DNA from: Nitrososphaerota archaeon | Lineage (GTDB): Archaea > Thermoproteota > Nitrososphaeria > Nitrososphaerales > Nitrosopumilaceae | NCBI GenBank assembly: GCA_021325615.1 | Contig: JAJPGU010000032.1 | Span: 1 to 64,000 of the forward strand | Direction: 5' to 3' | DNA length: 64,000 nt | Shown: positions 56,938 through 64,000 of the stretch, one piece after another | Numbering within the stretch: the stretch's first letter is position 1 | How the letters are laid out: the number at the start of each line of letters is the position of its first letter | Notes under the pieces: model-generated | Databases searched by the model: none | Told to the model about the DNA's origin: nothing | The model's input: only the letters and a program-made list of their open reading frames with translations | Position numbers and translations under genes: made by a program

Positions 56938-57619
56938 TCTCAATAATCTCCGAATCGGAAAGGTCCTCAAGCCTCTTGTCAGAATCTATGTCAATACCAA
57001 ACTGCCTTGCAACACCCCTAACGGTCTTTCTGCGGTATGAAAAAAGCCTGTTGACTGCGGCCACCAAGTTTCCTGGGACGATGTTTTCCTGCTCAAGCAG
57101 CATCACGGTGGAATCCACCTTAGGCGTAGGCTGGAAACTGCCTTTCCCCACATCCATGAGCCTCTCCATATGCAGGCAATACCCCGCCAGCACCGATACC
57201 GCTTTCCTGTCCCGCCCCTTCTTGGCATGTAGTTTTTGGGCAAACTCCTTCTGAAACATTACTACGGCGCGAGAAAACTTCCTCTGGACTAGCCATTCAA
57301 CGGCATTCCGGCTTTCGGAGTAAGGAAGGTTTGTGACAAGGACGTCAAAGTCAAAATCCATTCTAAAGGCATCCCCCTGTTCCAGTTCCAGGTTTTTGAT
57401 GCCTGCAAATCTAGCCTTTGCCTTGTCATAGAGGTCCGGATCTTTCTCGATGGATATTACGGCCTTGGCCTTCTTGCACAGCAGGGGCGTCAGAATTCCC
57501 GTTCCGGTTCCAATCTCTAAGACAATGTCATTTTTTTTGATGTTTGCACAATCAACTATAGACTTCGCGATTTCAGTGGATTTTAGAAAATGTTGCCCAA
57601 GAGCCTGGCGTTTGCTCAT
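56915..57619 (-). CDS. ksgA: 16S rRNA dimethyladenosine transferase
   Basis: 234 aa. GQHFLKSTEIAKSIV, SAM site VLEIGTGTGILTPLL, catalytic VTNLPYSES (N-L-P-Y). It dimethylates two adjacent adenines in helix 45 of 16S rRNA. The start overlaps the upstream DUF655 stop by 4 nt (ATGA). Confidence 0.95.
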   Translation of the reverse strand: MSKRQALGQHFLKSTEIAKSIVDCANIKKNDIVLEIGTGTGILTPLLCKKAKAVISIEKDPDLYDKAKARFAGIKNLELEQGDAFRMDFDFDVLVTNLPYSESRNAVEWLVQRKFSRAVVMFQKEFAQKLHAKKGRDRKAVSVLAGYCLHMERLMDVGKGSFQPTPKVDSTVMLLEQENIVPGNLVAAVNRLFSYRRKTVRGVARQFGIDIDSDKRLEDLSDSEIIEIAKKIIR

Positions 57620-58176
57620 TTTCTGACAAAGAGGTTCATCCTAGTTTCACCGGTAATCTCCTCGATAATCCTTTTCGCGATCTGCTTTGCCGGTTCCTTT
57701 AGCCCCACCCTATCTTGCAAGTCCTTGAAGTCAGAAAACTTTCTTTTTTCCCTCTCCTCTAGCATAGTCTTCATGTAGGTCTTCCCGATTCCCGGAATCA
57801 GTTCCAAGGCATGTATCCTTGGTGTCAGCGGTTGTGCATTGTTAAGATAGTCGACGAACCTTTGTTCGTTGTTTGTCACTATCTTTTCAACTACAGATGC
57901 CAACTCACTCTGAGCGGAAGAGGATGTCTGATTGAATTCCAGCCTGCCAAGCACTGAGAGAATTTTTGTCCTTCCTTCTTTTCCAATATATACCCGCTCA
58001 CCTATCTCAAAAGTAGAATTCGGCATTGCGAGTAACTCAAGAATTGTAAGTCTTTCTTCTCCCAATGCGGTAACAATAATCCCATCTCGTCCCCGCACGG
58101 TAGTCGACTTGCCCCTAACTACAAAATCTAAAACGTATGCGTACTCTTCATACTTTCTAGTTTGAGCTCGCTCCAA
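57616..58176 (-). CDS. DUF655 family RNA-binding-like protein
   Basis: 186 aa. Beta-rich N-terminus (YAYVLDFVVRGKSTTVRG, ERVYIGKEGRTKIL) and a C-terminal helix-hairpin-helix LELIPGIGKTYMKTMLEE. DUF655 is archaea-specific and sits between rpoF and ksgA in many archaea, suggesting a role in RNA metabolism or ribosome biogenesis. Confidence 0.92.
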   Translation of the reverse strand: MERAQTRKYEEYAYVLDFVVRGKSTTVRGRDGIIVTALGEERLTILELLAMPNSTFEIGERVYIGKEGRTKILSVLGRLEFNQTSSSAQSELASVVEKIVTNNEQRFVDYLNNAQPLTPRIHALELIPGIGKTYMKTMLEEREKRKFSDFKDLQDRVGLKEPAKQIAKRIIEEITGETRMNLFVRK

Positions 58177-58195
58177 GAAAACCCTGCTCCTAAGA

Positions 58196-58522
58196 TCAGG
58201 CGTTCTCCTTGATAATCTTTAACATCTTTTCAAGCGTTTCTGCCAGAATCAATTTCTTCCAGCCAAAAGTAAACGCTCTAAGCTCCGCCTCAGTGGATGG
58301 CAAATTGTTAACAATTTCAACCGCTTCCTCGTCGGTTATGTTGCATTCCTTTACCAGTTGTTGTTTGAGCTTCTTTGCGGCCTTTGAGTCTATACTGGCA
58401 AACTTGGTAACATAGTCATATGTCCATCTTTGGATTTGATCCATAGATTCAGGATCAACCTTTTCCATGATTTCCTTAACTTCAGGAATAGAGATTGGTT
58501 GTTTCTTCTTAACTTCTTCCAT
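58196..58522 (-). CDS. rpoF: RNA polymerase subunit F (Rpb4)
   Basis: 108 aa, helical. ISIPEVKEIMEKVDPESM and the HRDC-like LPSTEAELRAFTFGWKK segment are typical. It forms the stalk of archaeal RNA polymerase with subunit E. The start is 2 nt after the L21e stop. Confidence 0.93.
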   Translation of the reverse strand: MEEVKKKQPISIPEVKEIMEKVDPESMDQIQRWTYDYVTKFASIDSKAAKKLKQQLVKECNITDEEAVEIVNNLPSTEAELRAFTFGWKKLILAETLEKMLKIIKENA

Positions 58523-58524
58523 AT

Positions 58525-58824
58525 TTACACACCAAACGGTTTGATATGGTCTAACCTAGTGATTAAGGTTTTTGTCTTGTTGCCTAGTTTGACTGCCAGC
58601 TTTACCGTCCTTCTCCCCACCTCGTTTACGGTGCCCACTTTTCCGTGGTACCTGCGATGTGGCAGGCCTTTGTGTTGTGACGGGTCTATGATTACAAGAA
58701 CCTTGTCTCCTACCTTGTACTCCCTCAGCAGGAAGGATACGCCCCTTTCTGCATCCTTTGTCATCACAGATCGTGCCTTGTGCATAAAGCCATGAGAACG
58801 ACCCTTCGGCTTCTTGGTAGTCAT
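58525..58824 (-). CDS. rpl21e: Ribosomal protein L21e
   Basis: 99 aa. SHGFMHKARSVMTKDAERG, YKVGDKVLVIIDPSQHKGLP and RRYHGKVGTVNEVGRR are the L21e core (SH3-like barrel). First gene of the rpl21e-rpoF-DUF655-ksgA-HemK2 operon common in archaea. Confidence 0.96.
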   Translation of the reverse strand: MTTKKPKGRSHGFMHKARSVMTKDAERGVSFLLREYKVGDKVLVIIDPSQHKGLPHRRYHGKVGTVNEVGRRTVKLAVKLGNKTKTLITRLDHIKPFGV

Positions 58825-58932
58825 TTCGTTGAGACTTTGCCCGTACCTAATTTAACACTTACTGGCTAAAAGACAAGAAAATATGGAATTTTTAGTAATT
58901 TTACAAAAATAAAGGAAAAGAGGTTTTAGAAC

Positions 58933-59931
58933 CTATTCTTCAGGTTCTTCCTTCTTCTTCTTCTTTGTATCGTCTTCTGGATCCGCCACGCCCCCTTCAG
59001 TCACAGTGAAGAGTACTTCCTGTTCCGGGTGGTGCGGACTGTCAACCATTCTGGCAATCCTCTTCTTTCCGGATTTCTTCAAATAGACACGGTAGGTCGA
59101 TGCATGTCCCACGATGTTTCCTCCTATCGGTCTTGTCGGATCTCCGAAGAATGTGTCAGGAGACGCCTGGACTTGGTTGGTAGCTATTATTGCGATGTTG
59201 TATGTTTCTGCGGTTCTCGAAAGCAGGTGCATGAATTTGTTCAGTCGTTGCTGTCTTACAGAAAGAGTTCCCCTGCCAAGATATTCCGATCGGAAGAGCC
59301 CTACTGCCGAGTCGACAACAATTAGTTTTATCTTGTTTTCCTCGATCACTGGACCTACCTCTTGCATAATCAGTTCTTGATGAGAACTATTGTATGCCTT
59401 GGCCACTATGATTCTATCAAGAGCTTTTTCCGGCTCTATGCCCTTTGCTTTTGCAATTGACACGATTCTTTCCGGCCTGAATGTTCCTTCAGTGTCAATA
59501 TACAAGACGCCCCCGTCCAAGCCGCCTTCTTCCTTTGGTTTTTGAACGGTTACACATAGGGTATGGCAAAGCTGCGTCTTTCCAGATCCGAATTCTCCGT
59601 AGACTTCAGTCACCGCCTGCGTCTCGATCCCCCCGTCAAACAAGGTATCAAGCGAGTTAGTCCCAGTCGTAATCTTACCAATATCCTGTCTTCTTTTGTA
59701 GATCTCAGTAGCGCTGACAAATTCTTTCTGGAGTTGACCGCCTTCAACTAGTTGTTGTCTTGCCTTGTTTACTATTTTTATGGCCGTGTCTATATCCATT
59801 CCTGTGATCTCTGATATATCCACAGGACCTCGCACGACAAGATCCAGTATGTTATGCACTCCTGCATCACTAAGCTTCTTGGAAGTTACAGGGCCTACAC
59901 CCTCGAGACTATCTAATCTTAAGTCATCCAT
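58933..59931 (-). CDS. radA: Archaeal recombinase RadA
   Basis: 332 aa from MDDLRLDSLEGVGP at 59931; the open frame to 60090 runs through another gene. N-terminal helix-hairpin-helix (SLEGVGPVTSKKLSDAGV), polymerisation FVSATEIYKRRQD, Walker A YGEFGSGKTQ, Walker B KLIVVDSAV, L2-type SPDTFFGDPTRPIGG. The acidic C-terminus (DDTKKKKKEEPEE) is rich in Lys/Glu. It catalyses strand exchange in homologous repair. Starts 1 nt after the small gene upstream. Confidence 0.96.
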   Translation of the reverse strand: MDDLRLDSLEGVGPVTSKKLSDAGVHNILDLVVRGPVDISEITGMDIDTAIKIVNKARQQLVEGGQLQKEFVSATEIYKRRQDIGKITTGTNSLDTLFDGGIETQAVTEVYGEFGSGKTQLCHTLCVTVQKPKEEGGLDGGVLYIDTEGTFRPERIVSIAKAKGIEPEKALDRIIVAKAYNSSHQELIMQEVGPVIEENKIKLIVVDSAVGLFRSEYLGRGTLSVRQQRLNKFMHLLSRTAETYNIAIIATNQVQASPDTFFGDPTRPIGGNIVGHASTYRVYLKKSGKKRIARMVDSPHHPEQEVLFTVTEGGVADPEDDTKKKKKEEPEE

Positions 59932-59932
59932 C

Positions 59933-60172
59933 TTACCGTATGGTACGGTACCAGTACCTAATAAATGTGTTGATTGAGGGTTCTTTAACCTCTTCGGTTG
60001 TTTTAGTTGATGTATTTTTGACTGGAAAGATGTTTGACCAATCATAACCATGTGACCTGAGGTAGTCATGATAAAAATGCCAACTCCCAACCATTACCAA
60101 GTCGTCCTTTTTGATGCCTCTTACTACCTCCCCCGCTGACTTGACCGTTGAGTTTTTCCGCCTAGTTTTCAC
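59933..60172 (-). CDS. Small hypothetical protein upstream of radA
   Basis: 79 aa from GTG at 60172. Basic N-terminus (MKTRRKNSTVKSAGE), then DLVMVGSWHFYHDYL and a KNTSTKTTEEVKEPS linker. Not a known family. TATA-like GAAAATATGCC lies upstream, and the stop is 1 nt before radA, so radA is probably co-transcribed with it. Confidence 0.6.
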   Translation of the reverse strand: MKTRRKNSTVKSAGEVVRGIKKDDLVMVGSWHFYHDYLRSHGYDWSNIFPVKNTSTKTTEEVKEPSINTFIRYWYRTIR

Positions 60173-60401
60173 TGAGGCATATTTTCAAACTACTGCCACA
60201 TGATACACAAAAGGTTTTGTCGGCCATTAATGGGCCATATCTGATTTTAGATCTTTTAAACCACCTGCAACCATTTGTAAGCATATGCGGATGCCGGAAA
60301 GGCCGGGCACAAATCCTAGATCAAACATCCCCCTATTAGGAGTTGTTTGTCTGTCCAGTACAAACTTAAACTAATATCCCATACCCCGGATAGAGGAACA
60401 A
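60173..60401. other. Intergenic region
   Basis: Divergent promoter region between the radA unit and the CheY-like gene. No palindrome of the 8-4-8 kind was found here. Confidence 0.4.
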
Positions 60402-60788
60402 ATGGAAATTAGGGCATTAGTGGTAGATGACAACAGGGACGTGAGAGGAGTCTTTACCGAACTTCTTCAGCTTGCAAAGATAAGCGTTGTAGGCACAGGC
60501 ATCAATGGAAGGGAGGCAGCCAGCCTTTACGAAAGGTTGCACCCAGATATAGTGTTCATGGATGCCATGATGCCGGAATATGACGGTTTTTACGGTTTGG
60601 ATAAGATAAGGGAGCATGATCCAGGCGCGGTCGTGGTCATCGTCAGCGGTTCTTTCAATGTAGAAGAAAGGCTGGATAAGTGCAACGCCTCGGCAATTCT
60701 TCCAAAACCAATAGACATGGGCAAGGTCATGGCGGTTGTAGACAGGTTATGCCTCGGCAAAAGGAAGGAGATTCCCTACTTGGCTTGA
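60402..60788 (+). CDS. CheY-like response regulator receiver
   Basis: 128 aa, receiver domain only. Acidic pair in VDDNRDVRG, phosphoacceptor Asp in VFMDAMMPEYDG (near 54), conserved Ser/Thr in IVSGS and Lys in ILPKPIDMG. No output domain, so it signals through a protein partner. No histidine kinase in the window. Confidence 0.93.
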   Translation: MEIRALVVDDNRDVRGVFTELLQLAKISVVGTGINGREAASLYERLHPDIVFMDAMMPEYDGFYGLDKIREHDPGAVVVIVSGSFNVEERLDKCNASAILPKPIDMGKVMAVVDRLCLGKRKEIPYLA

Positions 60789-60914
60789 CACGCTAAACAG
60801 GTCAGAACAAATTAAAAATCCAAAATTCAATGTCTGCCCATAGCAGAGAAGCATTTGCTTCATTCTACTTGCCTTTCCCCAAAGACACGGGAAATCAGGT
60901 CCTACGGGACCCTT

Positions 60915-61178
60915 TCACCCGTTCTGAGCCAGTGATGCAGGTTTTATTTCCACATCATCCCTGTTGTATAGAATCTTTTCATGGGTTATGGTAACGGTAC
61001 AGTTTCTTTTGAACTTCATCTCCCTAGCATTTCCTATTGCATCCTTGAAGATGATCCTTGGCTCCTTGGTGGTATCCACGGCATATTGCTTTCCCAGTTT
61101 CGTCAACTTGGGATCCTGGCAGCCCTTTACCTCGATTAGCATGGAACAAGCTATAGAATTTGATTCCAATCCGGACAT
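60915..61178 (-). CDS. Hypothetical protein
   Basis: 87 aa, or about 75 from the Met at 61142 (MLIEVKGCQDPKL). Beta-rich: RIIFKDAIGNAREMKF, NCTVTITHEKILY. Possibly a small beta-barrel; no family recognised. Confidence 0.6.
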   Translation of the reverse strand: MSGLESNSIACSMLIEVKGCQDPKLTKLGKQYAVDTTKEPRIIFKDAIGNAREMKFKRNCTVTITHEKILYNRDDVEIKPASLAQNG

Positions 61179-61199
61179 GGACTTTCCAATCTCTCCACT

Positions 61200-61505
61200 C
61201 TAAAAAAAGATTCGCTTATCACCAAATTGCAAAAGATTACTACGATACTCCAGTTTTGCTGGATTACCTGAAGAATTATTTCCTTCGTCTCTGACCCGGC
61301 TTGTTCTGGCCCGGAACGCGTTTGAGGATGAACCTTTTTCTAAAATTTTCTCGGTTTCTTGCGATGCCAATCTCCCCGTGTCTTTCCCTTGCTTGAACCT
61401 TCGGGGTTTGGCCTCTGACTTTGCCTGCTTTAGTAAGCGATCCGTGAGTTGGCACGAATTGTTTCGGAGTTTAATGCAATTTATGTATTTGGTTTTTCCT
61501 ACCAA
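61200..61505 (-). CDS. Doubtful basic ORF
   Basis: 101 aa, strongly basic, low-complexity (KQAKSEAKPRRFKQGKDTG), no fold visible. It overlaps the end of the radical SAM gene by 7 bp. It may be read-through or a disordered nucleic-acid-binding protein; support is weak. Confidence 0.25.
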   Translation of the reverse strand: MVGKTKYINCIKLRNNSCQLTDRLLKQAKSEAKPRRFKQGKDTGRLASQETEKILEKGSSSNAFRARTSRVRDEGNNSSGNPAKLEYRSNLLQFGDKRIFF

Positions 61506-63223
61506 TACTTGGCCTTGATGGTGTTAATGACGCGCTCATGTTCCGCGCCCTTCTTCCTTGCAAACTTTTCCATGGCGCTCAGCGGTACGCCTCCCAATGA
61601 CTTTGCAAGTCCCGTAAACATCTTTTTCTTCAGCGGGCTGTTGTGGCCAGTCTTGTCCATGAATTTCTGAATTCCATATTTGAAGTTGTGTTGCCACGTC
61701 TTGTACATGACTCCCAGTTGTGCCGCTGTCATCTCATTGCCGATATCGAAAAATTCGGATTTTTCAAGAAGTCCGATTGGGACAAAGGTAAGCGGCGTCG
61801 TGGTAAACATGGATTCTGGTTGCTCCTTCTCAAGTTCACTGATAAGCCTGATGGTTTCCCACGCGTCCTCCTCAGTCTCTGCATTGTCTAGCCCCATGAT
61901 TAGCGTAAATGCTGGAATCCAGTGGTACTCGTTTAGTGTTTTTACTCCCTCCTTTACCACCCAGTGCCACTCCTCTGGCTTGTAGGGTGAAAGTTTTCTA
62001 TCGGCATACTTGCCTATCAATCTAAGGCTACCGGTTTCAAAGCCGCATTGGATACCAATCTTGTTGTCGGGTCCCGAGTGTATTATCTTTGAAATGTTCG
62101 GAATAAGTTTTTCATCAGCTATTGCTCCTGCAAGCGTGCCATGTGTTGGGTTGGTATGCACGATTCCGGTCGACATTACCGCACTGAAGAGCTCCTCCAA
62201 TGCCTCCCTATTTGGCGCCATGTTCTTTGTCTTTCTCGGGTCCAGACCGTAGACAAATATATCATCGCTGTGAAGCCAAGCGTTTCGCTGCCCGCCCTTC
62301 TTTATGTTTACCTCAATTTCCTTCTTTACCTTCTCCGGAGGATAGTACCTCAGGGGGCGCAGCGTGACATCGCAAAACTTACAACCCCTGCCACAACCGC
62401 GCATGACCTCCACCATTCCGTGCATGCTGGGCTCAACAATATCCGGGATATCATCAACCTCTGGCTCGTCCCAATAGTGGATGAACCTTCCATGGAATTT
62501 GCTTTCGTCCTTGCCAAATTCTTTTACCTCAACCTTAAAGTCGCTCTTAACAAAAGGATTCATGTTCTCAAACTCGTTGTTTATCAGCTTGTCAAAGAAG
62601 AGTCCTGCATGACCGTCAATTTCAGGAGCAATGCCCCCAAGCTCTCCCTCGAGCACTGCATACAACCCATATTCCTGAATCTTCTTCGGATCATAGTTGT
62701 ACTGCCAGGTTCCGGATGCTCCTACGATCACCTTGGCTTTGCTGCCGGTCTTTGCCTTCGCCTCTAGGATCTTTTTGTGCAGATAGGCGTTGTAGTATTC
62801 GTCATAGGATATCTGTTTCCTGCCGTAGGTGAAGGTCATGGTTACTGGTCCCATTCCAAGCGGGTCCATCTCATAAGTACCCACGACCTCTGTCTCCGGT
62901 CCTATGAATTTCTCAATATGGTCAGGATGGGCCACTACCACATCTTCCCTCTTGTAGCCGTCCCGGAGCAGAGCAGCCTCCACCTTTCTTAGACCGTACG
63001 GAGCATATGAGGCCACACCATTTGTGTGCTGGATTGGGTTACAGATAAAGTCGAAAAGTATCTTTGGTGTAACTTGGTTTCCTAGAAGGTAGTACCAGAT
63101 GCTGTTTTTTGGCCTGTGGGGATCTATGGCTGGGGCACACCCAAAGAACGTTGCAAGTGATATCCCACGATAGGGAGACATTAATGTGCGATCTGCGCTT
63201 AATACAATTTTCGGATGACCCAA
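61499..63223 (-). CDS. Radical SAM protein with B12-binding-like N-terminus
   Basis: 574 aa. The radical SAM cluster is C277-x3-C281-x2-C284 (MRGCGRGCKFCDVTLRP). The first 200 residues contain a Rossmann-like region (DVVVAHPDHIEKFIG, VIVGASGTWQYN) resembling the cobalamin-binding domain of class B methylases, without a clear D-x-H-x-x-G. The C-terminus follows as LIMGLDNAETEEDAWE and later. It is an oxygen-sensitive enzyme of unknown substrate. Confidence 0.9.
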   Translation of the reverse strand: MGHPKIVLSADRTLMSPYRGISLATFFGCAPAIDPHRPKNSIWYYLLGNQVTPKILFDFICNPIQHTNGVASYAPYGLRKVEAALLRDGYKREDVVVAHPDHIEKFIGPETEVVGTYEMDPLGMGPVTMTFTYGRKQISYDEYYNAYLHKKILEAKAKTGSKAKVIVGASGTWQYNYDPKKIQEYGLYAVLEGELGGIAPEIDGHAGLFFDKLINNEFENMNPFVKSDFKVEVKEFGKDESKFHGRFIHYWDEPEVDDIPDIVEPSMHGMVEVMRGCGRGCKFCDVTLRPLRYYPPEKVKKEIEVNIKKGGQRNAWLHSDDIFVYGLDPRKTKNMAPNREALEELFSAVMSTGIVHTNPTHGTLAGAIADEKLIPNISKIIHSGPDNKIGIQCGFETGSLRLIGKYADRKLSPYKPEEWHWVVKEGVKTLNEYHWIPAFTLIMGLDNAETEEDAWETIRLISELEKEQPESMFTTTPLTFVPIGLLEKSEFFDIGNEMTAAQLGVMYKTWQHNFKYGIQKFMDKTGHNSPLKKKMFTGLAKSLGGVPLSAMEKFARKKGAEHERVINTIKAKYW

Positions 63224-63277
63224 TTTTCAATCTGAATGAATTGCTATTAGCATATTAAAGTTTCCAGTATTCCCTGT

Positions 63278-64000
63278 CTAATAGTTCTCTAAAATGCCGG
63301 ATTTGCTTCTGTGAGTATGACCAAACTCTTTGTTTGTTAGCAAATATTGACCACTGAAAACAGTTCCATCTTTGCATGCAAGGACATCTCCAAAGCAGCA
63401 GCTTCCGCAAAGCCCCATTCCACACTTCATCATCCTTTCAATGCTGGCTTCAGCATAGATTTTACTTTCAATTGCCATCTGAATTACCTTGTACATCATC
63501 TTTTCTGGGCCGCATGTGTAAACGGCGTCATAGGTGTTTTGTTTTAGCAAATTCCCCATTACATCAGTCACCAAGCCAGCCTGGCCGTATGATCCATCCT
63601 CTGTTACCACAATAATTCTGTGACGACTGCGCTTCAGAATATCGCTTGCGTAGTCTTCGAAAAAGACCTCTTCCTTTGTCTTTGCACCCATGAGTATAGT
63701 TACCTCATCCGTTTCCTTGAGAAACGTAGCAAGCCTAACAAGAGGCACAAGCCCTGTACCACCCCCCACGAGCAGTAGCCTACCCTCCTTAATCGTGAAG
63801 GAATTACCATACGGACCCCTTACCCCAATCCTGTCCCCGATCCCGAGAGAGTGCAGGGCCGTAGAGGAGACCCCATGCTTTCGCACGGTAAAGGCGGCTT
63901 TGCCTTTTTCCTTCCTTACCATCACGCTCATTGGAAGTTCGTTTACGCCCGGAATCCAGACCATGGCAAACTGTCCCGGGAGGACCCCCGCCAGCAATTC
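63278..64000 (-). CDS. PyrK-like dihydroorotate dehydrogenase electron transfer subunit (partial)
   Basis: At least 239 aa; the N-terminus lies beyond the window. FAD domain (GVRGPYGNSFTIKEGRLL), NAD part VGGGTGLVPLVRLA and CGPEKMMYKVIQM, and 2Fe-2S cysteines in MKCGMGLCGSCCFGDVLAC. In class 1B dihydroorotate dehydrogenase this subunit passes electrons to NAD; related sulfhydrogenase subunits are possible. The pyrD partner is not in view. Confidence 0.85.
   Translation of the reverse strand, partial: ELLAGVLPGQFAMVWIPGVNELPMSVMVRKEKGKAAFTVRKHGVSSTALHSLGIGDRIGVRGPYGNSFTIKEGRLLLVGGGTGLVPLVRLATFLKETDEVTILMGAKTKEEVFFEDYASDILKRSRHRIIVVTEDGSYGQAGLVTDVMGNLLKQNTYDAVYTCGPEKMMYKVIQMAIESKIYAEASIERMMKCGMGLCGSCCFGDVLACKDGTVFSGQYLLTNKEFGHTHRSKSGILENY

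Noticed and set aside
58210-58217. Exact TGATAATC near the end of rpoF
   Set aside because: Within the coding end of Rpb4 and without a left half. Not a promoter position.
1-64000. Search for CRISPR arrays, insertion sequences and integrase-flanked islands
   Set aside because: No direct-repeat/spacer array, transposase or integrase frame was found. Repeated words come from the regulatory palindrome and from paralogous genes.

Overview
The window reads as chromosomal DNA of a thaumarchaeon (Nitrososphaerota/Nitrososphaeria). The archaeal markers are RadA, ribosomal protein L21e, RNA polymerase subunit Rpb4 (F), a PAC2-family protein, intron-bearing tRNA-Met and a KsgA/HemK2-type operon. Two secreted proteins end in the PEFG-CTERM sorting tail known from Thaumarchaeota. 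Most promoters look leaderless, with a TATA-like box about 25-30 nt before the start codon. A form III RuBisCO operon makes a typical ammonia oxidiser less obvious. No amo, nir or ribosomal RNA genes are present, so finer placement is not possible from this window.

Layout. 1-45 kb is a stress and signalling region. It holds 11 single-domain universal stress proteins (USP), 12 CBS-domain proteins, two Hsp20 chaperones, three paralogous winged-HTH regulators and many short Cys-rich proteins. Transport genes here are an ABC-2 exporter, a lone ABC ATPase, Nramp, MgtC and a frameshifted MFS. Metabolic genes are interspersed: the AMP pathway (AMP phosphorylase, ribose-1,5-bisphosphate isomerase, form III RuBisCO; 4.7-8.3 kb), a B12-dependent ribonucleotide reductase (23.4-25.3 kb), and NAD salvage (nicotinate phosphoribosyltransferase plus nicotinamidase-like; 27.4-29.4 kb). 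A TIR-domain protein with zinc ribbons is at 32.4 kb and a zinc alcohol dehydrogenase at 39.5 kb. 45-64 kb is more housekeeping: an MFS, a eukaryote-type peptide:N-glycanase homologue, MscS, a SirB1-like pair, surface proteins, tRNA-Ser, a metallophosphoesterase, isocitrate/isopropylmalate-type dehydrogenase, the L21e-Rpb4-DUF655-KsgA-HemK operon, RadA, a CheY-like protein, a radical SAM protein and a PyrK-like flavoprotein cut by the window end.

The strongest signal outside the genes is a 20-bp interrupted palindrome, consensus GATTATCA-N4-TGATAATC. I find 33 copies, all between 0.5 and 44 kb. They lie upstream of USP, CBS, Hsp20, cupredoxin, ABC, alcohol dehydrogenase and small Cys-rich genes. 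For 22 start codons the gap from the palindrome to the start is 36-41 nt, with a TATA-like box between, and divergent genes either share one copy or have one each. This looks like one large regulon under an unidentified dimeric DNA-binding protein. One copy precedes a strong TATA box and a compact hairpin with a T-rich end but no clear gene, a likely small RNA. The three wHTH genes lack this element (the one before 30197 is not placed for it) and share a different promoter-proximal element.
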